From the NCBI RefSeq assembly GCF_038050375.1, contig NZ_CP150886.1:4753318-4817317 (forward strand): a stretch of DNA of 64,000 nucleotides, given 5' to 3'. Position 1 is the stretch's first letter. Every line of letters begins with the position of its first letter. The translations under genes and the position numbers were made by a program. Below, piece by piece: positions 34,638 through 42,336 of this stretch. The notes under the pieces were generated by a model. It was given only the letters and a program-made list of their open reading frames with translations. It had not been told where the DNA came from and made no database searches. The DNA is from Okeanomitos corallinicola TIOX110. Lineage in GTDB: Bacteria > Cyanobacteriota > Cyanobacteriia > Cyanobacteriales > Nostocaceae.

Positions 34638-35567
34638 ATGAAACTGAGATTAAAGAAAATTTTAAAAAAACAAAAATCGCAGATTATTCCTAGAGTTCAT
34701 ATTAAAAATAACAATGGTAAATTTGAGGTTATGGGTATGGGTGCGTGGCATTCATACTGGCGTGATCCCTACCATTTATTATTAACAATTCCCTGGTCTG
34801 GTTTCTTGGCATTGACATTTATTTTTTATATAGCTATTAATATGCTGTTTGCATTAGCTTATTTGTTGGGAGGAGATTGTATTGCTAATGCTAGACCTGG
34901 TTCTTTTCCTGATGCTTTTTTCTTTAGTGTACAAACTTTAGCTTCTATTGGTGGCACTATGTACACTCAAACCACCTATGGACATATTGTAGTTACTATT
35001 GAAGCGATAATTGGCTTGATGGGGCTGGCGGTAATGACAGGTTTAGCCTTTGCTCGTTTTTCCCGCCCAACTGTCCGTGTAATCTTTAGTAATGTGGCTG
35101 TAATTACTCCCTGTGAGGGACTACCAACTCTGATGTTTCGGACTGCAAATCAGCGTCGCAACATGATTTTAGAAGCAAAAATTCGGGTGTATTTTATGCG
35201 TGATGAGATTACAGCAGAAGGTGAATTTACCCGACGTATTTATGATTTACCATTAGTGAGACATCAAACACCTAATTTTTCTTTATCATGGTCACTTATG
35301 CACACTATTGATACTTCTAGTCCTTTACATGGAATGACACCAGATTCACTTTTTCAAACCCATTCTTCACTAATAATTTCCTTGAGTGGCATTGATGAAA
35401 CTGTGGCGCAAGTAGTCCATGCACGCCATAATTATACGGCTAAAGATATTATTTGGAATAGTAAATTTGTTGATATTATCCACCAAACTCCAGACGGACA
35501 TCGCTATATTGATTATGAATATTTTCATGATGTTTTACCTCTGTCAATGTCAGAGAAAGAACAGTAA
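34638..35567 (+). CDS. Inward-rectifier (Kir) type ion channel with altered selectivity filter
   Basis: A 309-residue prokaryotic Kir channel. Outer helix LTIPWSGFLALTFIFYIAIN, the pore helix DAFFFSVQTLAS, and inner helix IIGLMGLAVMTGLAFARFSRP are followed by the immunoglobulin-like cytoplasmic domain (MFRTANQRRNMILEAKIRVY, then SPLHGMTPDSLFQTHSSLIISLSGID and AQVVHARHNYTAKDI). In the Kir family the filter is T-V/I-G-Y/F-G. Here residues 102-109 read ASIGGTMY: the tyrosine of GYG is deleted (S103-I104-G105-G106). The fold is intact, but potassium selectivity is doubtful. The gene ends at a strong terminator shared with psbJ. Confidence 0.88.
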   Translation: MKLRLKKILKKQKSQIIPRVHIKNNNGKFEVMGMGAWHSYWRDPYHLLLTIPWSGFLALTFIFYIAINMLFALAYLLGGDCIANARPGSFPDAFFFSVQTLASIGGTMYTQTTYGHIVVTIEAIIGLMGLAVMTGLAFARFSRPTVRVIFSNVAVITPCEGLPTLMFRTANQRRNMILEAKIRVYFMRDEITAEGEFTRRIYDLPLVRHQTPNFSLSWSLMHTIDTSSPLHGMTPDSLFQTHSSLIISLSGIDETVAQVVHARHNYTAKDIIWNSKFVDIIHQTPDGHRYIDYEYFHDVLPLSMSEKEQ

Positions 35568-35609
35568 AACCAAAAATATTTTAAGTACCAATTAGCATTA
35601 AAAAATTAA

Positions 35610-35639
35610 CCGCCTATCTGGGAAGACAGGCGGTTTTTT
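35610..35639. terminator. Bidirectional terminator, Kir gene / psbJ
   Basis: CCGCCTaTCT...AGAcAGGCGG (35610-35633) with TTTTTT on the plus strand. On the minus strand the complementary hairpin is followed by a T-rich tail (GTTAATTTTTT). It separates the convergent Kir and psbEFLJ units. Confidence 0.85.
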
Positions 35640-35677
35640 ATTTTGGTTCTTAAACAAAAATGCCGATTAAGTTGGTA

Positions 35678-35797
35678 TTACAATGAAGAACCAACACCAG
35701 CGTAAGCACCATAGAAAAAGATACCTACAACTGTAATTACACCTAAACCTGCGATTGTAGCGACAACCCACAGGGGAATTCTTCCACCTCCAGACAT
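35678..35797 (-). CDS. psbJ: Photosystem II reaction centre protein J
   Basis: A 39-residue single-helix protein, [17 protein letters not shown], then [22 protein letters not shown]. This is the standard PsbJ sequence. It belongs to the cytochrome b559/PsbL/PsbJ group, with a role in assembly and plastoquinone exchange of photosystem II. It is the last gene of psbEFLJ. A GGGAG ribosome-binding site precedes the ATG. It is too short for most gene finders, so it is annotated by reading the sequence. Confidence 0.97.
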   Translation of the reverse strand: MSGGGRIPLWVVATIAGLGVITVVGIFFYGAYAGVGSSL

Positions 35798-35852
35798 TGT
35801 TCTCTTCTCCCTTAAAAAAAAATCAACAGAAAGTTAATGATGACGATTCCAG

Positions 35853-35972
35853 TTAGTTAAAGAAGTAACTGGAGAATAGAATCCCTAGAACAAAAATCAA
35901 TAAAAGTCCCAGGTACAAAGAAGTACGGTTTAACTCAACCGGTTGTTGATTAGGATTAGGATTTCTTTCCAT
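35853..35972 (-). CDS. psbL: Photosystem II reaction centre protein L
   Basis: A 39-residue single-helix protein, [20 protein letters not shown], then [19 protein letters not shown]. The sequence is diagnostic of PsbL, which supports the acceptor side of photosystem II and dimer stability. Its Shine-Dalgarno (AGGAG) overlaps the psbF stop codon (CTAGGAG on the minus strand), so the two genes are translationally coupled. The stop is at 35853-35855. Confidence 0.97.
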   Translation of the reverse strand: MERNPNPNQQPVELNRTSLYLGLLLIFVLGILFSSYFFN

Positions 35973-35981
35973 GATTTTCTC

Positions 35982-36119
35982 CTAGCGTTGAATAAACTGC
36001 ATTGCTGCGATCGCACCCAAAAAGAAGACTGTAGGTACACCTAAAGTGTGAACCGCAAGCCATCGGACGGTAAAAATTGGATAGGTAACTGGTTGATTGA
36101 TGTTATTGCCGCTTGCCAT
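35982..36119 (-). CDS. psbF: Cytochrome b559 beta subunit
   Basis: A 45-residue single-helix protein, [20 protein letters not shown], then [20 protein letters not shown] and QFIQR. His24 in the WLAVHTLG helix is the haem ligand, paired with the PsbE histidine. It is part of photosystem II cytochrome b559. It lies 9 bases after psbE and 9 before psbL. A HIP1 octamer is inside the gene (36008-36015). Confidence 0.97.
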   Translation of the reverse strand: MASGNNINQPVTYPIFTVRWLAVHTLGVPTVFFLGAIAAMQFIQR

Positions 36120-36128
36120 GATATCAAA

Positions 36129-36377
36129 CTACTTATTGATAAATGTTTCTACTTGCTTCTTAGCTTCGTATCTGTTGCTTACAATGGGTACTTCTTGACG
36201 TACTTGAGTAAAATACTCGTTAGGACGGGGTGTACCAAATACATCATAAGCCAGTCCAGTGCTGACAAATAACCAACCAGCGATAAATAAAGCTGGAATG
36301 GTGATACTGTGAATTACCCAGTAACGGATACTGGTAACAATATCGGAAAATGGACGTTCTCCAGTGGTACCTGACAT
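36129..36377 (-). CDS. psbE: Cytochrome b559 alpha subunit
   Basis: An 82-residue protein with [20 protein letters not shown], then [19 protein letters not shown] and [15 protein letters not shown]. The haem-ligating histidine is in RYWVIHS. PsbE and PsbF coordinate the haem of cytochrome b559 in photosystem II. It is the first gene of psbEFLJ. Upstream on the minus strand a GATAAT-like -10 lies near 36418-36423. The order rubA-ycf48-psbE-psbF-psbL-psbJ is conserved in cyanobacteria and supports the call. Confidence 0.98.
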   Translation of the reverse strand: MSGTTGERPFSDIVTSIRYWVIHSITIPALFIAGWLFVSTGLAYDVFGTPRPNEYFTQVRQEVPIVSNRYEAKKQVETFINK

Positions 36378-36477
36378 TTAAATTACTACCTTCGCAAAAA
36401 CTACTATTGAGTTTATTATCCTACAAAGTTTAGAAAGAGTTACAAGTTGCAACGTTCTTCTCAGAAAAGGTTATCAC

Positions 36478-37500
36478 CTAAGCGGCCTCTGATTGAGAGG
36501 TTACTTCTGCATTTGGATTATATTTAAGCAAAACCCCATGATCACCGATGATAAAACCTTGATCAGGGCTAAAAAATACAATCTTGTACAAATTAGCGGC
36601 TACTTCTTCTACATCACGATCTTTTTCCCAAGTTTGGCCACCATCACTACTGCGGAGTAAGTTACCACTACCACCACCAATCCAGATTTCCTCTGGTGTC
36701 CGATAGGCTAAGTCTAGTAAACCCCAGCTAGTTGCTAGTTCTGGGTATTCTACATCTAGCCATTCTTCGGGTGATTCGGGATCACTAAATTGCACTTGAC
36801 CACCTCTTGCTAATAACCACAGCTGGCCGTTATCAGCAAAACCCATATTTTCTAAACGTCTAGAACTGTTACGGTTATGGGGTTCCCAAGCTTCCATACC
36901 TGGTTTCCAAAAGGAGTAAAAACTACCTTTGGCGGAAACAGCAATATATTTACCATCAGGCGATCGCTCTAAGTTCCGCATCACACCCACAGCAGCCTCT
37001 ACCTGCGCCTTCCAGTTTAAACCACCATCTGTAGTTTTATAAATAGCTCCTACATCAGTCACCATCTCTGCCTCGTTTTCACCCAATGCTGTCACCATAA
37101 TTGGGCTACCAGGCAATTTAGCACTTAGAGGTAAGTTAGACCAAGATTTACCCTCATCGGTGGTGTGTAGTAATACAGAAGGTTCACCAACTATCCAACC
37201 TTCTTTACCTGCAAAACTGACAGAATCAAACCGAGATTTTGGATCATCAACTGCTAATTCCAGAGGATGCCAAGTTTCACCACCATCATTGGTTTCCAAC
37301 AGAGTCGCATTACCACCGACGATATAACCATGTTGAGGATCACCAGTAAAAGCAATGTCAAACAGTTTTTCCTCTGTAGCTACATTAATAACTTCCCAAG
37401 GATTAAACGTTGTTGAGGGAACTTTACTACAGCCAATACAGGCTAAGACGACTATTAACGCGGCAAATATTCCTTGCCATTTTTTAACAATTGAACGCAT
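36478..37500 (-). CDS. ycf48: Photosystem II assembly factor Ycf48 (HCF136-like)
   Basis: A 340-residue lipoprotein that assists early photosystem II assembly by binding precursor D1. The N-terminus (IVKKWQGIFAALIVVLACIGC) contains a signal peptide ending in the lipobox LACIGC. The rest is a seven-bladed propeller, with blades repeating IAFTGDPQHGYIVGGNATLLETNDGG, W-x-V-G-x-P-SVLLHTTDEG and GGSGNLLRSSDGGQTW. ATG 37500 fits the signal peptide; the frame extends further upstream through repeats. It lies between rubA and psbE, the conserved cyanobacterial order. Confidence 0.96.
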   Translation of the reverse strand: MRSIVKKWQGIFAALIVVLACIGCSKVPSTTFNPWEVINVATEEKLFDIAFTGDPQHGYIVGGNATLLETNDGGETWHPLELAVDDPKSRFDSVSFAGKEGWIVGEPSVLLHTTDEGKSWSNLPLSAKLPGSPIMVTALGENEAEMVTDVGAIYKTTDGGLNWKAQVEAAVGVMRNLERSPDGKYIAVSAKGSFYSFWKPGMEAWEPHNRNSSRRLENMGFADNGQLWLLARGGQVQFSDPESPEEWLDVEYPELATSWGLLDLAYRTPEEIWIGGGSGNLLRSSDGGQTWEKDRDVEEVAANLYKIVFFSPDQGFIIGDHGVLLKYNPNAEVTSQSEAA

Positions 37501-37574
37501 CAGTATTTTGTTAGTATTTATTGAAAATTGAATTAAGAAACAGGGAACAGGGAACAGATAATTTTTTATTCTCC

Positions 37575-37617
37575 CCCTCACCCACTCACCCACTCACCCC
37601 ATCTCCCCGTCACCCCA
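37575..37617. repeat. Short tandem repeats (CACTCACC type) in the rubA-ycf48 spacer
   Basis: Imperfect tandem CACCCACT/CACTCACC units follow an ACAGGGAACAGGGAACAG stretch (from 37541). These low-complexity repeats fill most of the spacer between the two cotranscribed genes. Confidence 0.6.
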
Positions 37618-37626
37618 AAGGAGATA

Positions 37627-37971
37627 TTACTGTAAGCCGTAAAGACTGATAAAAAACAAGAATCCCAGGGCTAATGCGCCAAATATTAAGATGTTCTTTT
37701 GCCCTGGTGTGAGTTTGTTTACACCTAAGCCGTAGCTTAAATTTTCCTTGAAACCAGATGCTGTACCCGCAGGACCGATGTTAGCAAAAGCTACTTTTTT
37801 GGCCGTGCAAACTGGACACTTCCAATTGAGCGGTAATTCAGGAAAAGGTGTTCCAGCGGCAATATCATATTTGTCGTCCCCCTTCTCAGGTTCATAAACA
37901 TAACCGCAGGCGCGACACTCATAACGGTCTAGCTCCTGAGTCTCAAGAGCTTCTTCAGCTTGTTCACTCAT
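37627..37971 (-). CDS. rubA: Membrane-anchored rubredoxin RubA
   Basis: A 114-residue protein with an N-terminal rubredoxin domain and a C-terminal transmembrane helix (ILIFGALALGFLFFISLYG). The iron-binding cysteines are in RYECRACGYVYEPEKGD and NWKCPVCTAKK, the two C-x-x-C pairs. In cyanobacteria and chloroplasts RubA, encoded with ycf48 and psbEFLJ, is needed for photosystem I and II assembly. It is 126 bases upstream of ycf48 on the same strand. Confidence 0.96.
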   Translation of the reverse strand: MSEQAEEALETQELDRYECRACGYVYEPEKGDDKYDIAAGTPFPELPLNWKCPVCTAKKVAFANIGPAGTASGFKENLSYGLGVNKLTPGQKNILIFGALALGFLFFISLYGLQ

Positions 37972-39530
37972 GGCTGGGTTCTCCTAGAGAGAAAATCTTA
38001 AAGATACGTTACAAATTATGACATAATTGTCAGACTTTTCTATAACAGTAATTTTATATGTGTACTCTCATTGATGATTGAATTAATGCAGTACCTAAAG
38101 CGACAACACACAGCATAAAATGATATTGGCCTTCAATGAGGACTTGGGGTGGGATAATGGAATTGTTGCGATCGCTCAATATTTCAGATTTAGAACCGTT
38201 TCTAGCTTAATAAAATACAATGCGCTCTGTGTCTAACTTGAGAATGTAAACTTTCTTGATATATTCTTTCTAGTAATTTGGCTCCATCAAAGTTCAAATC
38301 TCTAATAAATCGCATCTTTTTCTCTTTATTACTATTAATAATTTATCTTATCAATTTATTTTTATAATGTATAATTAATTTTGCATGGGTACTTAAAATT
38401 AACGCCATAATCCCTAGTTGGTAATTAGTAATTGATGAAAGAAAACCAGCCTGACCAATAATTCCTTAATATTACAAGTCCTTAAAATTATCCGTAATCG
38501 AATGACCCATTACCGATTAACTATTTTCATTATCTGGTCAATGACTGGAAACTTTTGATCAATAACTTCTTAATTGTTGACAAATTCCTCAATTTATCCA
38601 CTTTATCAATCCCAAATTCACAATCTGAAATCTAGCTAAACTCACCTGTTCATAGCTGATGGGTTATTTATGAGATTGGAATATCTAATGATTATTTTAT
38701 TCAATAATGGATAAACTCATGTAATCTGGTAAATATGAGAAAAATTTGCAAGAAGCTAAATTTTCTCTACTTACTTGCTTTTTTGATCAAATTCAGTTAC
38801 AGTTGATACAAATCTGCTAATTTTTAGCATAACTACACACTTTCAGGGTTTTAACAGCTAATTAAACTCAAACAGGGTACAAATGGAGAAAAACAGAGTT
38901 TTTATCTCTTGTATCATTCATTTTAGTTGGTTTTTATTTTCACCGGAATCAAAATTTACTGCTTTTAACTCCCCTCTAATTTTTTTGAATAAAATTACAT
39001 CTACTGTGTTTTTTTATAGCTAGTTGAGAATAATTTTTAATATGCTTGTAAGATTTGAGAGATTTTCTGCCTGTGAAAGTCAACCCTTGGATAGACAGAC
39101 AAAAGTAATTAATGAGGATATTTATAATTTAGATTTAAGAAAAACTTAACAAATAAATCAGATGGTTACTAATATTACTACTTGGATTTTACCGATATTC
39201 ATAAACTCAGTAAATACCAGTATTATCAGTATAAATCAAATACAAAATAAGAAGATTTAATTAGTGAAAAATAAACAATGTTGATCGGCATTAAGTATGT
39301 AAAATTAACTCAAAAAATCAATAAAATCAATTACATGGCTAACATTTTCATTGCGGATTCATTAATTAAAAACAATTCACTAAATGCTGAGATTTATAAA
39401 GAGATGAATTATTAACCGGAAAAACTTTCAAAAAGTAGAAGCTTATAGAAGAGAGAAATGTATTTAGCTACTAAAGTTTATTAACATCAAAATTAGTAAC
39501 TAGAAACACCATTTCACATTTTCATCACCT
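37972..39530. other. Long intergenic region with IS630-like scrap
   Basis: About 1.56 kb without an intact gene. At 38202-38315 there is a transposase scrap (listed separately). Beyond it, 38316-39530 is strongly AT-rich DNA with many stops in all frames. A 26-codon frame at 39335-39415 (MANIFIADSLIKNNSL..) and a 46-codon frame at 38884-39024 have no ribosome-binding site, and I do not call them. No terminator or tRNA is found. Confidence 0.5.
38202..38315 (-). pseudogene. N-terminal scrap of an IS630-like transposase
   Basis: A 37-codon frame: MRFIRDLNFDGAKLLERIYQ, then ESLHSQVRHRAHCILLS and a stop. This matches the first helix-turn-helix of IS630-like (winged HTH) transposases common in cyanobacteria (RIYQ/Y-x(6)-Q-VR-x-RAHC-I-L). 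The remaining ~300 residues are absent. It is a degraded insertion-sequence remnant. Confidence 0.6.
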
Positions 39531-39563
39531 TTGACAATCAAATCAAAACTTGAGCAAAGATAT

Positions 39564-40547
39564 ATGAAGAATTTTTTCTGTTCCGATTATTCCCGACAAG
39601 TAGGAGAAGAAATTATAGGTAGTGCTACCAACTACCAAACCTACATATTAGTAGAATGTCCCACCCCTTGGATGACAGAAGCATTTAATTCCAAATGGGT
39701 TCCCAAGAACTTACAAAAGTTAGCGAAAGAAGTACATCGTAGTAAACAACCAATTAGATTTTTATTAATAGCTAACGATGAATCACACAAAGTCCAAGAA
39801 ACAACAGTATTGATTTATCACAAACCAGAAGGTTTAAGTAATAGCTATCAAAAGCAAGAATTTAAAGTACCCAATATAGAAAAAGTAGCAGAAGTTGTGG
39901 AGAAATGGTTATCAGGAGAACCACCCGATTATCAAATAGAAAATAATATCAACAGAGACATTTTAATTTGTACACATGGTAGTTATGATCAATGTTGTGC
40001 TAGATACGGAAATCCATTTTATTTTCAGGCTAAAAATACTATTTCTGACTTACAATTTAATCATATAAGAATTTGGAGATCCAGTCATTTTGGTGGACAT
40101 CGTTTTGCACCCACAGCAATAGACTTACCGGAAGCAAGATATTATGGAAAATTAGATCAAGATTCTTTTAAATCTATTTTAACTAAAACTGGTGATATTC
40201 AATTTTTAGAAAAAGTGTATCGTGGTTGGGGAATTTTACCCCCTGCATTACAGGTTTTAGAAAGAGAAATAATATTTAGTCAAGGATGGAAATGGTTTGA
40301 GAACAAAGTAGCAGGTAAGATATTACAGCAAAGTTTAGATAACAATACAATTTTAGCAGAATTGAGTTTTGAAACTCCTGCTGGTGCTTTCTATGCTTAT
40401 GAAGCTAAACTGGTAAAAGACGCAGTGAAAACCCAAGTTTTAAAGAGTTCTTGTCATGCAACCCAAGAATGTGTAGTTGTTAAATATGCAGTAGCTAGTT
40501 TGGGTTTAGTTGAGAGAAGAATTCCTAGTTATGCAAATAGTCATTAG
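39564..40547 (+). CDS. Sucrase/ferredoxin-like (Suc_Fer) family protein
   Basis: A 327-residue protein of the Suc_Fer-like (thioredoxin-like [2Fe-2S]) family. The N-terminus is NFFCSDYSRQVGEEIIGSAT. The iron-sulfur region is in ILICTHGSYDQCCARYGNPFYF, followed by the His motif IRIWRSSHFGGHRFAPTAID. The C-terminal LSFETPAGAFYAYEAKLV and HATQECVVVKY follow. A TTG at 39531 opens the frame earlier (11 more residues), and either start is possible. Members bind a [2Fe-2S] cluster with His/Cys ligands; the physiological role is uncertain. It is preceded by the long gene-poor region. Confidence 0.88.
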   Translation: MKNFFCSDYSRQVGEEIIGSATNYQTYILVECPTPWMTEAFNSKWVPKNLQKLAKEVHRSKQPIRFLLIANDESHKVQETTVLIYHKPEGLSNSYQKQEFKVPNIEKVAEVVEKWLSGEPPDYQIENNINRDILICTHGSYDQCCARYGNPFYFQAKNTISDLQFNHIRIWRSSHFGGHRFAPTAIDLPEARYYGKLDQDSFKSILTKTGDIQFLEKVYRGWGILPPALQVLEREIIFSQGWKWFENKVAGKILQQSLDNNTILAELSFETPAGAFYAYEAKLVKDAVKTQVLKSSCHATQECVVVKYAVASLGLVERRIPSYANSH

Positions 40548-40617
40548 TAGAAAATAATTATGGAGGGTTTATCAATGCTAAACCCCTACAAAAATTTATG
40601 ACAATTAAAACAACATT

Positions 40618-40899
40618 TTAAATCATCTGTTTAGGAAAATAGCGATAAATTTCTTTACGGTGTAAAACTCTTTCAAAAATTAATGTTTCACCATCAAAAA
40701 TAATTCCCAGACGATAATCACCTATACTAATACGATAAGCATTATCATATCCTTGAAGTTTTTTAATATTCGTTATTTCTAAAAAACTTGATATTTCGAT
40801 GATTTCTTCAAAAGCAAACTTTTTAATAGACTCATAGTAAGGTGTACTTTTGAGTGCTTTAAGGTCTTTAATAAAACTGGGTAGATACTGGGTCTTCAC
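40618..40899 (-). CDS. RelE/ParE-family toxin
   Basis: A 93-residue toxin of the RelE/ParE superfamily. The sequence has the typical order: IKDLKALKSTPYYESIKKFAFE, then NIKKLQGYDNAYRISIGDYRLGI and ERVLHRKEIYRYFPK. The conserved Y-R-I-S-I-G-D-Y-R strand and the terminal basic Lys/Arg are characteristic. Its start overlaps the antitoxin stop by 4 bases (ATGA), so the two are translated together. By family it is an mRNA interferase or a gyrase poison; the sequence does not distinguish these. Confidence 0.92.
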   Translation of the reverse strand: MKTQYLPSFIKDLKALKSTPYYESIKKFAFEEIIEISSFLEITNIKKLQGYDNAYRISIGDYRLGIIFDGETLIFERVLHRKEIYRYFPKQMI

Positions 40900-41117
40900 T
40901 CTTTTTCTAATTCTGCTAATGCTTGATCAAAATTTAAAGGAGTTTCACTTTCTACTTCTTTCATTGCTAAAATAAGTCCTTCGTCTTCTAGTGCTTCTAG
41001 CAAGCGTAAGTATTCTTGAAAATCCATGACTACTTTTTTGATATTACCTTCAATATCAGTAATTAATTCCTCAGCAAAGGGATATTTATTAGTTTGTATT
41101 TGGTCTGTATTATTCAT
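40896..41117 (-). CDS. Antitoxin of the RelE/ParE pair
   Basis: A 73-residue acidic protein upstream of the toxin. It contains TNKYPFAEELITDIEGNIKK, a Phd/RHH-like short antitoxin pattern, then DFQEYLRLLEALEDEGLILA and a C-terminal acidic helix (LNFDQALAELEKE). It ends in a four-base overlap with the toxin. The assignment is from position, size and composition. Confidence 0.85.
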   Translation of the reverse strand: MNNTDQIQTNKYPFAEELITDIEGNIKKVVMDFQEYLRLLEALEDEGLILAMKEVESETPLNFDQALAELEKE

Positions 41118-41354
41118 AGAGTTAATATATTACTTTTGATATTGTAGCATAATCCATTTTTTACCATCATCATGATATCACTACCGTCAAGAAATGATAG
41201 CGAAGCGTGGCGTAAGCTATATTTCATGGCTAATAGCGAAACTCAGCTAAAGCTGAATAAAGATTGATATTTATTGAGTCTATTTTAAGATATAAAATTG
41301 CTACATAAATTAATTACTAAAATATTATTCATAAGGATATTTTTCTACAAGTCT

Positions 41355-42299
41355 CTATTTGCTATCCCATTGCTCTATGGTTGGTCTATATAACCAATTA
41401 TCAATTTTTTCTTCACTCACAAAACCTTTTAAAGAAGGATCTGGCCAAATGTGTAGTCTATCCAAGCAACCAACTTGTTGAGCAGCTATTTCAATATCGT
41501 TCCATTGCTTAACAAAATTTTCTGCCCAAGATTGCCTACTCATAATTGATTTTGCAAAATCTAGACCAGCCGCTAACATTCTTTTTCCATTTGTTCCTCT
41601 AGCGTTAATTGGTTCCCAAAAAATTACTTCTGGGTTAATTTTCATAAATTGATCTAAATTAAACTTAAAATTTTCTAAAGTCATCATAGGAGGGGTTGGA
41701 GCCATAGCTACATATAAACGACATTTGGCTTCATATCCTTTTTGCAATGCTTTGTATCTATCAGATGATAAAGGTGCTTGTGGTTCAATTTTTTTTAGTA
41801 ATTCATCATCTATGCAAGGAATACTCATTCCTAGAGATATGTTTGGATTAATCAAGATATCCAGATCATTTTGCCATAACAATCCACGAGTTAAAACTCT
41901 TACATTTTTATTGTGTTTAATTAGAACTTCTAATGTTTTACGAGTAATTTCTGCTGTTTTTTTGTTTTGATATGGATCTGTTCCAGAGCAAAGCAAAATA
42001 ACTCCTTTACCAGAAGGTGTTTCTTCCCACTTTCTTTTTCTTTTTAATATTTGATCTAATTTTTCAGGAACTTCTTCCCTAATGAATAGATACTTACCCC
42101 AGTCTAACTGAGGATTTTCTACACCTTTGTGATGTAATTTTTTTTGTTGAGTTCTAATACTTGGTGTTGAAGGAACGTAGCAAAATGTACATCCATGTAA
42201 ACAACCAGAAGCGATATTAACTACATAATCACATAAACTCTTCTTGTTTAATGCACTTTTTTGTAGTGGATTGATTATTGTTTCAGTTCCAGTAATCAT
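41355..42299 (-). CDS. SPL-type radical SAM protein, partner of TcmP
   Basis: A 314-residue radical SAM protein of the SPL (spore photoproduct lyase-like) group. The [4Fe-4S] motif is at C33-x3-C37-x2-C40 in CLHGCTFCYVPS. It continues with strands KGVILLCSGTDPYQ, then VRVLTRGLLWQNDLDIL, ISLGMSIPCIDDEL and PTPPMMTLE, matching the SPL TIM-barrel. It is read with the TcmP gene (37 bases apart, same strand). In such pairs the partner of TcmP is a three-cysteine-motif protein; here it is a radical SAM enzyme. The substrate is unknown; an anti-phage or DNA/RNA modification role is inference from context. Confidence 0.88.
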   Translation of the reverse strand: MITGTETIINPLQKSALNKKSLCDYVVNIASGCLHGCTFCYVPSTPSIRTQQKKLHHKGVENPQLDWGKYLFIREEVPEKLDQILKRKRKWEETPSGKGVILLCSGTDPYQNKKTAEITRKTLEVLIKHNKNVRVLTRGLLWQNDLDILINPNISLGMSIPCIDDELLKKIEPQAPLSSDRYKALQKGYEAKCRLYVAMAPTPPMMTLENFKFNLDQFMKINPEVIFWEPINARGTNGKRMLAAGLDFAKSIMSRQSWAENFVKQWNDIEIAAQQVGCLDRLHIWPDPSLKGFVSEEKIDNWLYRPTIEQWDSK

Positions 42300-42336
42300 G
42301 ATTTTATTATATGTTTATTTGTATCTTAGAAATTAT

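Noticed and set aside
38884-39024. 46-codon frame in the gene-poor region
   Set aside because: No ribosome-binding site, composition like AT-rich non-coding DNA.
39335-39415. 26-codon frame that could be a small precursor peptide (MANIFIADSL..)
   Set aside because: No Shine-Dalgarno sequence, no modification gene nearby; too short to support.
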